A stretch of DNA of 64,000 bases from Mansonella perstans (Eukaryota > Nematoda > Chromadorea > Rhabditida > Onchocercidae): positions 1-64,000 of the forward strand of contig JBAMDO010000234.1 in the NCBI GenBank assembly GCA_037074765.1, given 5' to 3'. The notes below the pieces were generated by a model, which ran no database searches, was not told the origin of the DNA, and worked only from the letters and a program-made list of their open reading frames with translations. The position numbers and the translations under genes are program-made. This document shows positions 13,831 to 25,033 of this stretch, piece by piece; positions within the stretch are counted from its first letter, which is position 1, and each line of letters opens with the position of its first letter.

Positions 13831-14535
13831 GCTAGTTCTCGATATTTATATCACACAAGATCAAAATTTCTCGGCTCATTTTGTCAACCTCATTTCTATT
13901 CGCTGCTTGATCATGATCTTGTATAGCGAATTTGTATTTAGCAACAGCATCCCTGAAATACAGTATCTGGTATTAATTACAGTATCCGGTATTTTAAAAA
14001 TTCTTTGGATTTGTTATCAATTAGCTTAAATCCTCCTTATTTACTAACATTTAGAATTTCAATATGAATTAATAAACTGTGGAAATTTTTTAACAAATAA
14101 TACAGCACTTGAATTTAACTATGTTTTCGAAATCTAAGTCATAAATAAGTGTACTAATTAAATGTGATTCGATATTAAAAATGATACAAATGATTTAGGC
14201 ATCTACAGAAATGATGTGGAATATTTTATAACAAATTTTTGACAATAAATTTTAGTACTATCAGAAAAAAATTAATTCATCATATACAGTATCCGGTGTT
14301 AATTTTTAATTGAATACCTGAGATTTCTTCTTAATTGGTAAACCATTCCTAAAACGTCTACGGCTATTCCTCTAAAAATAATTTCACTTTACAAATCAAA
14401 TGTATTAACATGAAAAATATAAAATGCTAAAGATCAGATTTTTTTTTATGATTAATGCAAAATTTTGCTAGTGCTAAATTTAATATGCAAAGATAATCTT
14501 TTTAAAGCATTACACTTAATTTCATAGTAACATAC

Positions 14536-15756
14536 CCGTCGTGAGTGTTTTTCACGTTGCAAACGTCCTTCAAAAAATTTCATGTTATCGCGCTTAATTC
14601 GAATGTAAGTACCAGGATTACTGTCACCACCACTACCACTACCGCCACCGGGACTACCACCACTAGCACCACCACCACCACCACCACCACCACCACCACC
14701 ACCACCACCACCACCACCACCACCAACACCATCACCACCACCACCACCACCACCAACACCACATCTACCGCCACCACATCCACCAATACCACCGCCACAT
14801 CCACCACCGCCACATCCGCCACCACCACCACATCCACTACAGCAGCAACTATCACCTTCGCAACACGACTGACAACAACACTGTTGACAAGTTGTCTTGC
14901 AACATCTGAAAATTATAAACTTTTTCCAAGATGTATGATTCCATTTAAAAGTTTTTAATCATTTTTCTGTTATTTTAACAATTTTAAAATTTTCGAAAAT
15001 GGTAACAAGAAAGCTTAATTATATATGAAATGTCAAAAACAGAATGGTAAAAGGAACAATACGAAATAAAAAAAAATTCGTTAAGAAACCAAAAAAATCA
15101 AAAAAAATGGCTCAAAAAAAATTTTCAAAAATTAATTATTTAAATTAAATTTGCATAAATAGAAATTTAATGTTTTGAAATGTTTAGCTATAAAGAAGAG
15201 CTTTTTTGATTTAATTGAACGTCTACAACAAAATTAGCCTGCTCACTGATACATTTTATATGGTAAGAAAAAAAAAGAAAAAAACAAACTTTGTAATTGT
15301 GGTAGTACAGGTGGTAGATGTGCTACTACTACAAGTACATGGCGTTTGGCAACCTTGACATCCACATTGACATTCACCACATTCACAATTACTACAACCA
15401 GAACCACAACAATCACAACTTCCTCCACAACCACCGCCTCCACCACAACTTCGTCTTGCTCGTTCAAAACCATCAACGCTATGCTCGTCTAATTCATGTT
15501 TCAATTTTGAATCGCTTGTTGAATGTACTGAATCATGTTCGATTTCCGATTCGATGACATCCGTTAATTTGATCACTGGATCATCTAGATGAGTTAGAAT
15601 TTTACCAATAATTGCAACATTTGATTTAGCTGCTATATGATGATCATGCTTTGATTTAGTTGTAGCACCTGTTGCTTTTGTTTTTATTGATTGCATACTG
15701 ATGACAGTGATGATTTCAGTAGTGATGATCAGAAGAATTATCAATCGATAGCGCAT
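14536..15756 (-). CDS. Cys/Gly-rich secreted propeptide (two exons, 3' end uncertain)
   Basis: Family not recognised. Exon 1 (15756-15290) starts with a hydrophobic N-terminus (MRYRLIILLIITTEIITVIS), consistent with a signal peptide. A hydrophilic spacer then leads to RARR, a furin-type site, followed at once by a Cys-rich domain with CxC and CC pairs (such as CECGECQCGCQGC) that resembles metallothionein spacing. The donor at 15289 (GTTTGT) and acceptor before 14905 (TTTTCAG) join in phase 2, which is exactly the frame that keeps the cysteines: CCKTTCQQCCCQSCC, then GGC-type repeats and a long poly-Gly tract encoded by a (CCA/ACC)n track. The exon ends at a strong donor (GG|GTATGT, 14535) after KHSRR. 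A possible last exon at 13952 (after TGTATTTCAG) would add GCCC and a stop in phase; another phase there gives a 39-codon frame ending at 13832. Without that splice the frame stops at 14452. A CACAG directly precedes the ATG at 15756 and could accept a spliced leader. Metal binding or a cuticle/eggshell role is speculation. Confidence 0.6.
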
Positions 15757-15844
15757 TCTGTGGTGGATAATTAGAACTTTTTGTATTTTTTTTTTAATTC
15801 GTTCTGAAAATTAACAACGATTAGCAAAATTGTTTTTTTTTTAT

Positions 15845-15875
<31 letters not shown>

Positions 15876-16711
15876 GCAAAAAGAAAAACTCAAAGAAGAA
15901 ATATGTAAGATGAAAAAATTAAAAGCAAATGATTATAAAATTGCAGTTAACAAATGTTTGTTAAATTATCTTTATTGGTTCCTTTTATATTGAGTGCTTT
16001 AATTATTAAATGTAATTACATTTTATGCATTCATTGTCATTTATTATTTTTAAATTGTTGTTTTGATGTGACATAAGCCTGTCTTTGCGAAATCCTTGAA
16101 ATTCTTACCATTTTAATTATCAACACTTCAGGCATAGAGACACATAAGATGCTTTAATAATTTTAGTATCCGGATTTGCATTTCCTCAAATGATCAATAA
16201 GTAGATGAATGATTGAGGGCAAAGATTTTAAAAGTGTTAACTTCTAATTGTCGAAAAGATTAATAGAAAGAATAAGCAAACAAATGGACAAACAAAATAA
16301 ACATGTTCATGATAAATAAATTATGTAATAATTGGGGGAAAAAAAAGTCCACTTAACTAGTTAATATTTCTTTTATCCATTCCTTCTCTCCCTTCTCTCT
16401 CTCTCTTTCTTAAGTCTTTTAATATAAGATGTTGTATGATGATGCTGATTATGATGATATGCGGTAATAATAAATTACTAATGTATATATCCAGTTTTGT
16501 TTTTAATCAAAACAAATTTAAATTTAAACTTATTGAAAAAATGTTATAAATTTTGGCAAAGGTGACAAAGGTGGAATAGTTGGAAAATTTTGTCGCTATT
16601 TTTTTGTAATTTTCTTTTTAACATAAGTGTTTATCAATTAAAAAAATTCAAGTGACATCTGCAATCTCGATGTCAAATACCACCGCCATAACGAGTGACT
16701 TTAGAAGATTA

Positions 16712-16713
16712 AG

Positions 16714-16746
<33 letters not shown>

Positions 16747-16749
16747 TAT
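16712..16749. repeat. (TA)n microsatellite
   Basis: AT dinucleotide run, short interruption by CATATATATG. It creates a false Ile/Tyr tail on the minus-strand frame that crosses it. Confidence 0.95.
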
Positions 16750-16790
16750 GTTTCATGCGATATGCAGGTGTAATTCGACCATATATCCTA

Positions 16791-16910
16791 TTAGAGTAGG
16801 AAATAAAGCATCTGGCGCTTATCCATTCTAACATTTTTTGACAAGTTGACTTTTCCAGGACAACAACATGCACTGATGCAATGATGAATTTGAATCTCAC
16901 AGTATGTATT
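16791..16910 (-). CDS. Possible exon with CCCP motif
   Basis: A 39-codon minus-strand open frame that lacks its own ATG near the 5' end, so it would have to be an exon. It reads ...HHCISACCCPGKVNL... then RMDKR, a possible dibasic site, and ends MLYFLL-stop. The CCC followed by G-K resembles the CCCCGKKKK of the frame at 18291-18470. A longer minus frame in another register runs into a TA microsatellite and is probably spurious. Boundaries are not fixed: GCATCAG, just before TGC ATG in the other register, is one candidate acceptor. Could be a decayed copy. Confidence 0.3.
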   Translation of the reverse strand, partial: NTYCEIQIHHCISACCCPGKVNLSKNVRMDKRQMLYFLL

Positions 16911-18290
16911 TCACAAACTCTTAATTAGGATAAATACCAGAATACTGTAAGTAATTTTTTGAAAAATTTAAACAATTTATACTGTTGTCAAGATTGTCGT
17001 CAGATAATTATAAGTAAATGAAGGTTTATTTAATTCGAAACTTTAGATATGGCATTCTTTTTGTGCGAATTTTTTAATTTTCAAACTAAACACACATTTT
17101 TATCCGTGTCTGAACTTAGAGCTTATACAATTTAACTTAATGCGTAAGATAAACATGTGAAGTAAATCATGTTTTATTTACACAAATTTTGTTTGTGTTA
17201 TTATTACGTAGTAATAAATCAAACTTGTTTTGCATTCATGAAATTAGTTCAAATTATCTGACTCAAATTTCAGCTGATAACTTGAAAAATGAGTCATTTT
17301 TTGTTCTATTTCCTATTGAATTTCTTTTTTTTTTATTAAATTTGTTTCATCTATTTGAACACTAGGCAGTAATAGACCATTAATAAATCTAAAAATTGAT
17401 GAATTAAAAATTAGTTCAAAAAATAATTCCGAATTTTTACAAAAAAATTTTTAAAAAGTATAATAGTTGTATGAATTTTCACTGTAATTTCATTTCTCAA
17501 AATTTTAAATTAGTAATTAAGAAAACATTGTATGCTATAGGTGCGTCATATTGCTTCAAAGAGCGGAGTTTTTTCAGTTCCAAATTGTTGAATTAAAAGA
17601 TCACAAAATGACTGATGTTTCATGGTCATTTTCATCCTGTCGAGATTTTCCATAGTAATTAACTAAAACTAATTAGTTGTTGCATGTTGCATTGAAGCCA
17701 ATTCATATTTCACTTAAAAGCTGTTTGCTTTTGATCATTACAGCTATTTATTGACCTTTAAGAAAATAATACTTTACAAAATTAATAGCATAAATTATTT
17801 GTTAAGATATATGAAAGCATCAGATAGAATAATAATATAAATATGTTTAAAGGCAAATAAGTGGAAGACAATAGATCATTAACTAATTAATTAAGTGCTA
17901 TATATTTTCATGCCATAAACATTGAAACACATTTATCATCAACTTTGATCTCTGTTATCAGACTATTAATGATTGTTATCAGTGAACAGTGTCAAAAAGA
18001 ATGTATTTGTGAAGCAGAAAACATTGGCAGATAAAGTTTTTATGAAAACTTTTCTGGATGATATTCCAGGAAAATTTTTGTGGAATTTAATTAGTATTGA
18101 CATACAAACATAAGTTTGTTTTTTTTACTCTTTAATTTCAAAATAGAAATTGACGATAATTTATATCATTTCAAATTGTAATAAAATCATTTCTAGCATT
18201 CTTTTATCAGTTCCTATCAGATGTCTCAAGACGTCTCTTTTATCATAAATTTTGCTTTGAAAAAATTTGGCGATCAGATTTTAACAAAAT

Positions 18291-18470
18291 TTAAATTAGT
18301 TCCAAAAGAGTGCCACGAATATTTCGTTTCGTATTTGCCATGTAGTTCCATCTTTCCAGATCATGAAGCGCACGGCGACGTCTTGATAATGAACCTTGAC
18401 CTAATTCTTTTCCATCAATGGATCGCTTCTTCTTTTTACCACAACAGCAGCAGCTTAAAATAACTAACAT
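18291..18470 (-). CDS. Small basic peptide with CCCCGKKKKR motif
   Basis: Unrecognised 59-codon frame: MLVILSCCCCGKKKKRSIDG, then RRRR and TKR dibasic sites and an Arg/Leu-rich C-terminus (HDLERWNYMANTKRNIRG). The Cys run followed by a basic cleavage-like site links it to its neighbours at 18782 and 16791. It lies about 310 nt downstream of the 18782 gene on the same strand, so it may be a later exon of it, although I found no phase-consistent splice. The longer plus-strand frame over the same bases (18221-18463) has no domain or splice logic and is probably its shadow. Confidence 0.4.
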   Translation of the reverse strand: MLVILSCCCCGKKKKRSIDGKELGQGSLSRRRRALHDLERWNYMANTKRNIRGTLLELI

Positions 18471-18781
18471 TAATTGATTTAAAAGTTTTAATTAAAAAAA
18501 TAGCCTTAGCTTACTGTCATGCTTTAGTTACTAGAATTTTAACATTTAAATTTTGTGATTTGCAGTTGAAAGTTAGAGCACATTTTTATCTATTAATAAG
18601 TATATTAGTAAATAGAGCTCAGTGTTTCTTTTAAAACTTACATTTGTTATTTGAGTATTGAGATTTTAAGCAAACGAGTAAATGTGTGTATAGTGATGAT
18701 AGTGCAATGATAACTTAGATAAAATTTCGATTTTTCAATTACTTGCAAAAGTTATGATTTTTATTAATCAATTCTCAATCA

Positions 18782-19165
18782 CTAAAATTTAATTTTTAAA
18801 ATTAAATATAAAACATGCCAGCAACAACAACAGCAACAACAACCGCAACAACTACGTTTTGAACGAACTAAAGCGGTAATGTTACTGATACTTGTCCTAT
18901 TATTTGGCATCATACCATCGTTGGGAATTAAATCAGAAACATTTTTTAAATAGACTTTATTATCATCCATCACAAATGTGCTACCATCCGGCAAATCAGG
19001 AACTTTTTTTAAATAGATTTTATTGTCATCCATCATCATAAATGGATCATATTTATGATTCATTGGAATAGCATAGCATATTGCGGCTGCTAAAAGAAGT
19101 ATAAGGAGTAACTGCCGATAATAACGCCAAGTAAATGATTTGTTCCTCAGGTTCGAATGTAGCAT
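18782..19165 (-). CDS. Secreted propeptide ending in a cysteine run
   Basis: Unrecognised 127-residue frame. Residues 16-33 ([18 protein letters not shown]) form a signal peptide or anchor. Residues about 42-80 hold a tandem repeat of roughly 25 residues around MDDNK(I/V)YLK. Two N-glycosylation sequons (NRT, NIT) follow, then RSKR, a furin-type site, directly before SCCGCCCCCCCW and a short hydrophobic tail. A TTAATTTCAG ends at 19184, 18 nt upstream of the ATG, the spacing expected of a spliced-leader acceptor. The C-terminal WHVLYLILKIKF may be intron read-through (GTTTTA after the His codon is a weak donor). The RxKR-SCC arrangement parallels RARR-SCG of the gene at 14536-15756, so the two are likely related. 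Confidence 0.6.
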   Translation of the reverse strand: MLHSNLRNKSFTWRYYRQLLLILLLAAAICYAIPMNHKYDPFMMMDDNKIYLKKVPDLPDGSTFVMDDNKVYLKNVSDLIPNDGMMPNNRTSISNITALVRSKRSCCGCCCCCCCWHVLYLILKIKF

Positions 19166-19184
19166 CTCTCGTTTTTTCAGTTTC
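19166..19184 (-). promoter_or_regulatory. Candidate spliced-leader acceptor and short 5' UTR
   Basis: On the minus strand TTAATTTCAG is followed by 18 nt (AAACTGAAAAAACGAGAG) and then ATG. Nematode SL trans-splice sites typically sit this close to the start codon. A cis-intron acceptor is the alternative. Confidence 0.45.
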
Positions 19185-19249
19185 TGAAATTAATACACAA
19201 AATGAATTAGTAATGAATTTTTTTCAAAATGAATTTAATTACACTTTCA

Positions 19250-22200
19250 AATAGGAAACTTATTTTTTTCCATATTGAAAAATAAAATCATTTTCAATTT
19301 TTGAAATGATTAAATAATTCTGGGAGAAAATGTGAAATGTGAATTAAATGAAATTTGCTAAACTGAACTTTCTGCTCTAATTTTTATTTGAAAATTTCAT
19401 CAAACAGACGGATAAAACAAGCATTTATTTCTTACTTCACTTTTACTTTCACTCTCTCACTTTCTCCTTCTCTTTCTCTCCCTTTTGCTTAGCTTTTACT
19501 TGTGAACTTTTTCACTTTGACATGATTTGATATTCATTTGCGCTTTTCATGATTTCAAAACTGAAAATCGTCATTATCTAACTTGTTTATTTTCTCATGA
19601 AATCCTGTTTACTGATTGCTTCTCTTGATTATCGAAGAGATGTGCAAAAGAAATATTTAAAACAGAGCCTTAAAAATATTAAGTTTTAGTTTAAAACACG
19701 TAAATGTGTTAATTTGTTGATATTTTCGTTAAATTAAATCATCTTTTGATTATCATCGCATCTTAATCATCATCATTCATACAAATTATTTGTTGCGAAA
19801 AATACCATAAAAATTAACTAAAACAAAAAATAAGGCAATTTTTGTAAAGTCAAAAACTATAAAAAAAAAAAATCATTTCTTCAATCCAAGCAAAGCACTA
19901 AATATATCAAAAATGAAAAGGAGCAGAATTTAAATTTTAATATAAAAATTCAAAAATTGCAAAGTTCAATTATCAAACAACAAAAATTAATAACCATACT
20001 TACCTTCTGTGAATCACGTAATAATTAACCAAAACAAAATAACCTACTATCTTGGGACTAAAAAAATAGAAACAAAATAGAATTTTAATTGTTATCGTTA
20101 TTTAATTAACAAAGCAGTATACATATTAGAATTTAATTATATATAGCTTGCATCCATAAGATATTTGTATACGTGTAGCTATTTTGGGCTTTTTTGCAAA
20201 ATAAGTGTAACTGCTTCAAGCGCAGTCGGCTTTAAGCTAGAATTTTTAGTGCAAAATTTGCATGCCTAATTGTTGATTGGTTAGTTAAAAATTCTTAATA
20301 TAGTAGGATGAAAAGTCTATAAGATAACAAAAATTCTCCATCAGATAATCCAGTCCACTGAACTAAGAAGTAATAACAAAAAATAAAAAGTAAAAGCTAC
20401 AAAAATTTGTATTTCAACAAGCTTAAATAATTCTATGCAACCAAAATCGCATAACTGACAAAAAAAAATTAAATTCCTTAAAAACCTTATATCTTTTCGA
20501 AATATTATTCAAAAAACTTAAACTAAAAAAAAAGGCCAACATAAAAACAGCAAAGGATATACCAAAACAACAAAAACCAACAGGTAAAAACACAAATCAA
20601 TATAAAACTATTAACAACGTTGTTGCTGTTGTTATATTCTATATTTGACGTCAATTTGTTGTTGTTGTTGTTGTTATTGTAATTGTTCTTATATTCTATT
20701 TTTGATTCAATTTGTTGTTGTTGTTTTATTCTATATTTGACGTCAATTTGTTGTTGTTGTTGCCATATTCTATATTTGACGTCAATTTTAAGCGGCAAAT
20801 CTTTTGCAATTTTATGTAAAAATATTTTAGAATAAGAAACTTTTTTAGCGAACTTAATATATGCTTATAATACTTTAGGTGGTAATGCAATGAAACAAAA
20901 GAATTCAATTTTAGCAAATATTTTGCTATTTTATTGCCTGTTTTTTCTTTTTCTGCGTTATTTAAAATTATCTGAATTAAATTTTTCCATCATCAAATCC
21001 TAAACAAACGTGAATTTAAAATCAAAATGCTTAATTCGTTCTTACATTCACTAAACCAAAAACAATACTTTAAATTTATCGCTTGTTTCTTAATACCCAA
21101 AACTAATAAAGTATGAAATAGATATGGTATCAATATGAAATGGGTACACTAAATTAAACCTAGCAAATTTAATTCAATTCAATTCAACCATATGTACAAG
21201 TGCATATGATATTTAGTCATTTGAAGAGAAATAGAAAAAAATTGAAGAAATAAATTTAATTAAGTGAAGTGTCAAAAAAAATCATCATCTGTCATTTTAT
21301 AAATTTATTTTTTGAGAAAAATTAATTTCCAAAAAAAATGGAACTATTCAAAATTTTTGAGGAATTATTCAAATTTTTTTTATCTATTCAAATTTTTTGA
21401 ATTTTCCATTTATTTTCCGTTTTTAAAAAGGAAAATAAATGAATTTAGCATTTCAATTCACCTAGCAAATGCTGTCATAAAAAATTGCTGATAGACACAT
21501 TAATATCAATTTCGTTAATAACTACATTCGAGAACTGATAAAAGAAATAGTAAGACATGCTTAAGTATGAAGGTCAATGAAATAAATTCAACAACAGACA
21601 AGTGCAATATTTCATTTATCAACTAAAATACAATCTAAATGTTAAAATGAATTTTTTCCTACTTCATGAATTAGTTATCACTTAAATATATACATATTAA
21701 ACAAGTTTGATCTACAAAATTTGAGTTAATTTAAGCAATTTGAGAAACTTTCGAAAAATTTTAAAAAAAAAAAAATGAGAAATTTTTGCTTATTTCCGAA
21801 GTTCCACTGATCGCTCCCATCATTTCAAATTATAAATTGTTTAAGATAGAAAAGGAAAAAAGTTCAAAATTTGCTTCATTGCAATCGCATTCCTAAAATA
21901 TTTATTGTTACTTCTAAAAAAATTTCGTTTTAAAATTAAATTGAAAATTTCATTAACCTAATAAGCAAACCCTGCCCACTTCCTTCCCTTGTTTTTGCAT
22001 TATATTCTACTTTTTCATATTCACAACTTCTTATTTATATAAAAATTATCTTTTTAAAACTTTACGTCGTCACACGAAACACTTTCCTTTTATTTCATGT
22101 AAAAAAAAAAAAAAAAAAAACAACAAATAGACATATTTTTAGGTTTATAATTTTGAATTAAAGCAATGGAAAAGCTCACAAATCTTGAAAACAACGAAGA

Positions 22201-22600
22201 AATAATGTTTGAATCAAGCTTAAACAAAATTGTCAAGTTATATAAAAATTAGAAATTAAGAAATACTTTTTTTCTTATCATTTTGAACTCAATCACTATT
22301 CTTACTTTTGTTTTATGTGAAATTTATAACCTACTGCTAACAAATCTCATTCGACAAACAAATAAACAACATTAAGCAACCGTTACAGTATCATATACAA
22401 CATGTATGCATATTTATGGTTCTAACATCAAACTATTTTTCCATTTTTCAGTGTTCATCTTCAAATTTCTTAACTCATATCCAAACAGATGTATTCTCTA
22501 TTTAAGTTTATACACTAAACTTCTAGGCTTCAGCCATATACGAATATAAATTACACTGTCTAATGTAATAACATCCGAAATATCACTGATATTTACAGAA
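19250..22600. other. Intergenic AT-rich region, no supported gene
   Basis: About 3.3 kb with poly-A/T runs and a TTG/CRE-bearing repeat at 20.6-20.8 kb (listed separately). All frames longer than 60 codons here are low-complexity Asn/Gln or Lys/Phe/Tyr reads of repeats. Nothing supports coding. Confidence 0.6.
20625..20790. repeat. Repeat of TGACGTCA plus (TTG)n
   Basis: Four imperfect units made of TTCTATATTTGACGTCAATT followed by TTG triplets. The 8-bp palindrome TGACGTCA (a perfect cAMP-response-element core) is intact in three units, at 20646-20653, 20738-20745 and 20777-20784; a degenerate unit lies between at about 20695. Confidence 0.85.
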
Positions 22601-23029
22601 GAAATTTCAGCTATGCAGGAAAGTATGTTCAGGACTTCAATGAGCAAAAATGAATGTGAATTTTTCATGTACTTTCATTTAAATTTTAAGCGCTATTTAA
22701 AACATAGTTTAAACACTACTTGTATCATTAAAGCAATTGAAAATCACTTTCTATCATATTATCATTTAACATCTTTAACCATCTTTGCTTTAACTCCAAA
22801 ATGTATCCGATCGTTTCAATCATCCCAACGTTCTAATATGCTTTCTATGATAGTATCATCCAACTTTCAAACCAAAATGTATCTTATTATTCTTAATCGT
22901 CTTCTAACGAATAACCGTTATCACTATCCTTGCTCGAATGTTCTAATGGAATTATTCGGTCTCTGTGTTCTATCTGAATTCAATGAATGGTCATTGGATA
23001 TTATGTAATTACATAACTGGCAACAAAAT

Positions 23030-24720
23030 CGCAAGTGGAAATATGCGTTTTCACCGATGCATCAATTGCAAATGTCTATTCAGCTGATGTCTATGGGACT
23101 CAAGAAAAAACCGCAGGTCTACACAAAATGCCACATTGGTCTACGCAAAATCTTGACTTGCACCAATTAAAGACATCACCATTCCTTGTTTAGAATTATT
23201 AGTGATACCCATACAAGTTTGAGCGACTCGATTCATAGTAAACCAACTACATTTAGAAGAAACGAAGATGACTCTATAGTCAGATTCTAAGTGTACATTA
23301 TATTAGATACGTAGTCATCCCAGATTACTACCTATATTTATACAAAATCAAGTCGAAAAAATACGGAGTTCGAAATTTCCATTTCGTTACATTCCGAGTG
23401 GACATGATCCGGTCGATGTAGCAACAACAGGACTTATTCCTTTGAAACTTAGACAAACGAATCATGGTGGAAAGGATGACGTGATTAGAAGGAAAATTCG
23501 GCTGACCACAATGGAAGTTCAACATCAGTAAATATCCTGAAAATGAAGAGAACAAAGAAGAAGGAAGGTCTACTACTACTCAAAGTCCTAAAGATTTCAA
23601 ATTTACACGTAGAAAGCGTTTTAGTAAATAGTGGAGATTAATAAGATCAATAATATGGACCTTAAAATTCATAAAAGTAACAACGAAAGGAAGATTGCCT
23701 TGGTTAAAATCCCTATTAACAGGAAGGAAACAATTTTCCACCAACTTAAATTAGTAGAATAGTTACTTCTCAGACAAGCGCAATCAGAAGGGATTACTGA
23801 AGAAGAAATAACTAAATGGGATCTATGTTATAGTGAAGTTACGGTTCTATAGAGATCCAAAAGTCGTTTAGAAAACCATGAGCTCAAAGAAGATTGCAAA
23901 TATCTTTCCGAAATATAATTCGGTAACTGAATTAACTATACTACAGCGACATGAAAAATTAAATCAAGATGGAATAGCTCACACCCTTTCGAAGACGTAA
24001 ATTCAAAAGAACAGAACCAAAGTCAAAAGAGTTATACGATGGGACCGCCAACCACTCAAGTTATTTATTGTGCCGGACCTTCCTGACGTTTGAGTTAAAC
24101 GGTCCAGAATCTTCGCACAAGTTGATTTAAATCATCTGAGCCCACTTTCTGTTAAGATCGACGATTGTATAATTAAAAGATGGGTAGCTCGATTTACATA
24201 TTTTACTACTAGAGCAGTACATTTAGAGTTGGCACAGAACTTATCCGTCGGATGTTTTTTACATGTTCTGAGGAGATTTATGATCAGACGCGACCATCCT
24301 GAGTTGATTTTAAGTAATAAAATTAGCAAATTTCCATTGGTTTTCTAGAGTATAAAGCAAATCAATGACAATTCAGCAATTTTCTTAGCCATCGGAGCGA
24401 TTTAGAAAAACACAGTACCGAAATCCCCTTAGAATGGCGGAACATACGATTGATCGGATTAACAAAGAAAGCAATGAGACGAAGGACTAATTATATTGAT
24501 AGCTGAGATAGAAAGTACTCTTATAACTGAGAAATTATCGCAGGACGTATTTCTCCGCAAACTAAGAGCGCAGTAAAACGACAAACCTAAATGAACTGCA
24601 TCTCTGCTAAACCGAGAAACTCACCCCGTCCCATAGTTGATTCAGTCGGGAATATCTTTAAAAACTGAAGCAAATTTTCCTTTCGACATTTTATTGAATG
24701 ACTCATAGATTTTTCTGATG
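23030..24720 (+). mobile_element. Decayed BEL/Pao retrotransposon pol fragment
   Basis: Fragments in several frames, broken by stops and shifts, follow the order of a BEL/Pao pol. An RNase H-like start (VFTDAS) is at about 23.05 kb and an APIKDITIP block at about 23.17 kb. The conserved block with PSGHDPVDVATTGL is at about 23.40 kb. A linker/zinc-binding region with GIAHTLS is at about 23.98 kb. The integrase core is at 24.07-24.36 kb (KRWVARFTYF, TRAVHLELAQ, then a PELILSN-type end), with a downstream integrase tail to about 24.7 kb. No reverse transcriptase, gag or LTR is visible nearby. It is a molecular fossil, not an active element. Confidence 0.75.
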
Positions 24721-25033
24721 TAGTGATTATAATTGTGTAGCATGGTAGTAAGTACTAATGTTTTTTCTCACACCTCAAAACGTGTCTACGTAGCAGACAA
24801 AGCACTTACTGTAAACATTAAATTCATGCTCCTAATCTGCCAATGTGTAATAATGATAACTGATGAGCTTATTAAACATATCACCTTGCTCACTTCCACA
24901 AATTATTTTTGCAAATACTATGTATTCATAAAGATAAAATCTGTCTAAATAGCCACCAAACATCTAAGCCTATACTGTAGATTTTAACTCTAAAGGCTTC
25001 GTCATCTATGTATATCATACTACTATATCAACA

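Noticed and set aside
14545..14958. 137-codon Thr-rich plus-strand frame and a Val-rich minus frame
   Set aside because: Both are shadows of the (CCA/ACC)n track; the splice-supported read is the Cys/Gly frame on the minus strand.
18221..18463. 80-codon plus frame
   Set aside because: Antisense to the CCCCGKKKKR frame; no domain or splice logic.
22613..23008. 131-codon plus frame upstream of the BEL/Pao fossil
   Set aside because: Considered as the missing reverse transcriptase end, but no RT motif is visible and composition is unremarkable.
24132..24329. 65-codon minus frame
   Set aside because: Reverse of the decayed integrase region.
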